From: Skermanella stibiiresistens SB22
GTDB lineage: Bacteria > Pseudomonadota > Alphaproteobacteria > Azospirillales > Azospirillaceae
Assembly: GCF_000576635.1 (NCBI RefSeq)
Contig: NZ_AVFL01000018.1
Coordinates: forward strand, 1 to 64,000
Direction: 5' to 3'
Length of the DNA: 64,000 bases
Below the pieces are notes generated by a model. That model ran no database searches, was not told where the DNA came from, and worked only from the letters and a program-made list of their open reading frames with translations. The position numbers were made by a program, and so were the translations under genes. This document shows positions 61,732 through 64,000 of the stretch, one piece after another. How positions within the stretch are numbered: the stretch's first letter is position 1; each line of letters starts with the position of its first letter.

Positions 61732-63123
61732 TCAAAATCCCGCCGAGGGCCACGGCCGGGTCTTGAGGTGCGCGATGCCGGAGCGTCCGGCGAGGTCGTC
61801 CGCCGCGGTCTGAGCCCGCCGACGCACGGCGTCGGCGTCGACCGTGCTCACCACCTGATCGCGCATCACGATTCGGCCGTCGATCACCACGGTCCTCGCC
61901 TCATGGCCCAGCGCGGAGTAGACAAGGGCCGAGACCGGGTTGTGCAGCGGCGTCATCCAGGGGTCGGTGGCGCCGACCACCACCAGGTCGGCCTTCTTGC
62001 CGACCTCGATCGAGCCGATCTCAGCCTCCAGACCGACCGCGCGGGCACCGTCGATGGTCGCCATCTCCAGCACCTTCTCCGCCGTCATGATTTCGGCGTC
62101 GCGGTGCGCGCCCTTCTGGATCAGGGCGGCGAACTTCATCGCCTGGAACAGGTTGTGATTGTTGCTGCTGGCCGGTCCGTCCGCCCCCAGCCCGACGGTC
62201 AACCCCGCCGACAGCATCTCCGGGATCGGCGGGATGCCGGAGGCGAGATAGAGATTGCTACACGGGTTGTGCGACACCTTGACGTCGTGGCGTCTCAACA
62301 CCTCGATATCGCCGCCGTCGCAGTTGACGCAATGGACGGCCAGGACATCCGCACCCAGGAAACCGATGTCGCCGAGGAATTCGGTGTCGGAGCGTCCATA
62401 CCGGCCTTGGGCGTGTTCGACCTCGAACACCGTCTCGGCGACATGGGTGGTCAGCAGGAGGCCCTCGCGCGTCGCCAGTTCGCGGGTCAGCCGCAGGCTC
62501 TCCTCGTCGAGCGTCCAGATCATGCAGGGCGCCACCCCGAGCCGCACCCGGCCATCCGGCTGGTGCCGGCTCCTCGCCAGGGCGGTCACGTCGGCCAGGG
62601 CGGAGCCGATCTCCTCGATCAACGCTTCCGGAACGCCGAGATCGGCGCCCGCCGTCATGAAGCCGCGGCAGACGAAGCCGCGCAGGCCGGTCTCCTCGAA
62701 GGCGTCGAACACGGCCTCGGTCAAGCCCGGCCGCGGGTGGACATACATGAAGTCGACCAAGGTCGTGACGCCCGAGCGGATCGATTCGACGCAGCCATGC
62801 AGCGCGCCGGCATAAACGTCCTCTTGGGTCAGCGAGGCGGCGGCCGGCCCCGTCATGCAGGTGAACCACTTCTTCAGCACCATGTCGTCGCCCAGCCCCT
62901 TCAGCAGGGTCTGGAACAGGTGCGTGTGGGTGTTGACCATGCCGGGAATGATGATGGAGCCGGAACAGTCGATCCGCTCCGCGTCGGGGTTGTCGCGCAG
63001 CAGGTCGGCGGTGTCGCCGACTCCGGCGATCCGATCGCCGCTGACCAGCACCGCGCCCCGGTCGAGCACCCGCCGGCGCTCGTCCATCGTGACGACCCAG
63101 GCATCCGCCAGGACGAAGCTCAT
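61732..63123 (-). CDS. amidohydrolase-family deaminase
   Basis: 463 residues. Metal site residues: HTHLFQTLLKG (HxH), TTHVAE, AVHCVN and LGADGPASSNN (Asp). This set belongs to the AtzB/TrzN/guanine-deaminase/adenosylhomocysteine-deaminase group, which hydrolyses amino groups on purine- or triazine-like rings. The gene overlaps the upstream molybdopterin hydroxylase gene by 4 bp, pointing to purine or N-heterocycle catabolism. Exact substrate is not determined. Confidence 0.88.
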   Translation of the reverse strand: MSFVLADAWVVTMDERRRVLDRGAVLVSGDRIAGVGDTADLLRDNPDAERIDCSGSIIIPGMVNTHTHLFQTLLKGLGDDMVLKKWFTCMTGPAAASLTQEDVYAGALHGCVESIRSGVTTLVDFMYVHPRPGLTEAVFDAFEETGLRGFVCRGFMTAGADLGVPEALIEEIGSALADVTALARSRHQPDGRVRLGVAPCMIWTLDEESLRLTRELATREGLLLTTHVAETVFEVEHAQGRYGRSDTEFLGDIGFLGADVLAVHCVNCDGGDIEVLRRHDVKVSHNPCSNLYLASGIPPIPEMLSAGLTVGLGADGPASSNNHNLFQAMKFAALIQKGAHRDAEIMTAEKVLEMATIDGARAVGLEAEIGSIEVGKKADLVVVGATDPWMTPLHNPVSALVYSALGHEARTVVIDGRIVMRDQVVSTVDADAVRRRAQTAADDLAGRSGIAHLKTRPWPSAGF

Positions 63124-64000
63124 GCCCCCACTCCTTCTCCGCGCGCCCGCAGCAGCGCCATGACCGCTGGCGGGGTGAACGGCCCGTCGCCGGCGACCCG
63201 GATGCCCAGCGGGGCGAGCGCGTCGGCGATGGCCCCGGTGATGGCGCCGACGGCGCCGGTCGTGCCGCCCTCGCCCGCCCCCTTCATGCCGTAAGGGTTG
63301 AGCGGCGTCGGACTTTCCATGAAGCCGGTGCGGATATCCGGCATCTCGGCGGATGTCGGCAGGAAATAGTCCTGGAAGCCGGAGACCAGCGGCCGGCCGG
63401 TCGCGTCATAGGCGATCTCCTCCATCAGCAATCCACCCAACCCCTGGGCGATGCCGCCATGAACCTGCCCCTCGACGATCATCGGGTTGATGATGCGGCC
63501 GCTGTCGTGGACCACCGCGTAGTCGAGGACCCGGACGGTGCCGGTGTCGCGGTCGATCTCGACCTCCACGACATGCGCGGCGTTGGCGAAGGCGATGCCC
63601 GGAACCTGATGATGCGCCACCTCGTCCAGGTTGAAGGACGACAATCCCGCCGGCAGGCTGTTCCAGGCGGTCGCCCGCCGGGCGATCTCCGCCAGCGTCA
63701 CGCCCCGGCCCGGCACGCCGACGATCTCGGCGCGGCCGTCCACCCAGGCGACGTCGACCGCCGCCGCCTCCAGCAGTTCCGACGCGATCAGGACCGCCTT
63801 CTCCCGCACCTTGTGCGCCGCCAGACGGGCGGCAGCCCCGGCGATGGCGCCGCCGCGGCTGGCGAAGGTGCCGACGCCATCGGCGACCACGTCGGTGTCG
63901 CCGTGGCGCACCGTGACGTCGGCGATCGGGATCTGAAGCTCCTCGGCGACCAACTGGGCTATGGCGGTCGCGGTGCCCTGGCCGTGGGGCGAGGCGCCGG
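63120..64000 (-). CDS. molybdopterin hydroxylase (xanthine dehydrogenase/CO dehydrogenase family) large subunit, C-terminal part
   Basis: About 293 codons seen; the N-terminus lies beyond the right edge. The frame is open to the edge with GASPHGQGTATAIAQ. Family motifs include FASRGGAIAG, VVHDSGRIINPMIVEGQVHGGIAQGLG and the active-site glutamate in GAGEGGTTGA. Hydroxylates N-heterocycles or aldehydes using a molybdenum cofactor. ATGA overlap with the deaminase gene. Confidence 0.9.
   Translation of the reverse strand, partial: GASPHGQGTATAIAQLVAEELQIPIADVTVRHGDTDVVADGVGTFASRGGAIAGAAARLAAHKVREKAVLIASELLEAAAVDVAWVDGRAEIVGVPGRGVTLAEIARRATAWNSLPAGLSSFNLDEVAHHQVPGIAFANAAHVVEVEIDRDTGTVRVLDYAVVHDSGRIINPMIVEGQVHGGIAQGLGGLLMEEIAYDATGRPLVSGFQDYFLPTSAEMPDIRTGFMESPTPLNPYGMKGAGEGGTTGAVGAITGAIADALAPLGIRVAGDGPFTPPAVMALLRARGEGVGA

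Overview
The window is a high-GC, gene-dense stretch of chromosome from an alphaproteobacterium. The closest fit is Rhodospirillales/Azospirillaceae (Azospirillum or Skermanella-like). That placement is inferred from the aa3 oxidase operon, the globin-coupled chemoreceptor, the MotA/MotB proteins, FNR/FixK-like boxes and the overall family mix. No rRNA, tRNA or complete insertion sequence is visible.

Layout, left to right. 1-1530 (minus): YHS protein, DoxX protein and a TTC38-type TPR protein cut by the window edge. 1804-3069: membrane class III adenylate cyclase preceded by a CRP-like palindrome. 3181-3258: a 78-bp perfect palindromic repeat with a second copy at 31227-31304. 4243-11811: a nucleoside uptake and salvage operon (two ABC permeases, cdd, purine nucleoside phosphorylase, deoC, deoA, an EamA transporter, add). 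11759-13957 (minus): a globin-MCP-PilZ receptor overlapping add. 14273-18819: a branched-chain amino-acid type ABC operon with a fused LivM-LivG. 20053-23320: arsenic operon arsR-arsC-arsC2-acr3-arsH with two ArsR-type operators. 23351-27243 (minus): TamA-like Omp85 protein, DUF2157 and a GDYxxLxY gene broken by one amber codon. 27526-30722: typA and a WD40-cytochrome c fusion. 30878-31153: orphan Phd antitoxin. 31351-33896: NitT/TauT-type ABC transporter. 34150-37612: ctpA, and divergent motA and motB.

37636-43753 is the most unusual region: an R-body (refractile body, 'reb') locus. Nine minus-strand genes of the RebB family lie together. Four are near-identical core paralogues and five are diverged. 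One carries a C-terminal tail of ten tandem 11-residue repeats. An AT-rich island, an ECF sigma factor on the plus strand and a lone IS3-OrfA-type helix-turn-helix protein sit within the array. R-bodies are protein ribbons that unroll and can rupture membranes. The architecture suggests a contractile or killing structure under dedicated sigma control. The locus is followed by a decayed RelE/XRE toxin-antitoxin pair (44207-44864).

44881-52861 (minus): an M32 carboxypeptidase, then the aa3 cytochrome oxidase operon ctaC-ctaD-ctaB-coxF-ctaG-ctaE-DUF983-surf1. 53525-64000: DUF29, a receiver-domain regulator, a ferritin-like protein, a Q-rich coiled-coil membrane protein, DUF3618, a divergent OpgC/SGNH-hydrolase pair, a DUF1223 protein lacking one redox cysteine, and an amidohydrolase coupled to a molybdopterin hydroxylase subunit that runs off the right edge.
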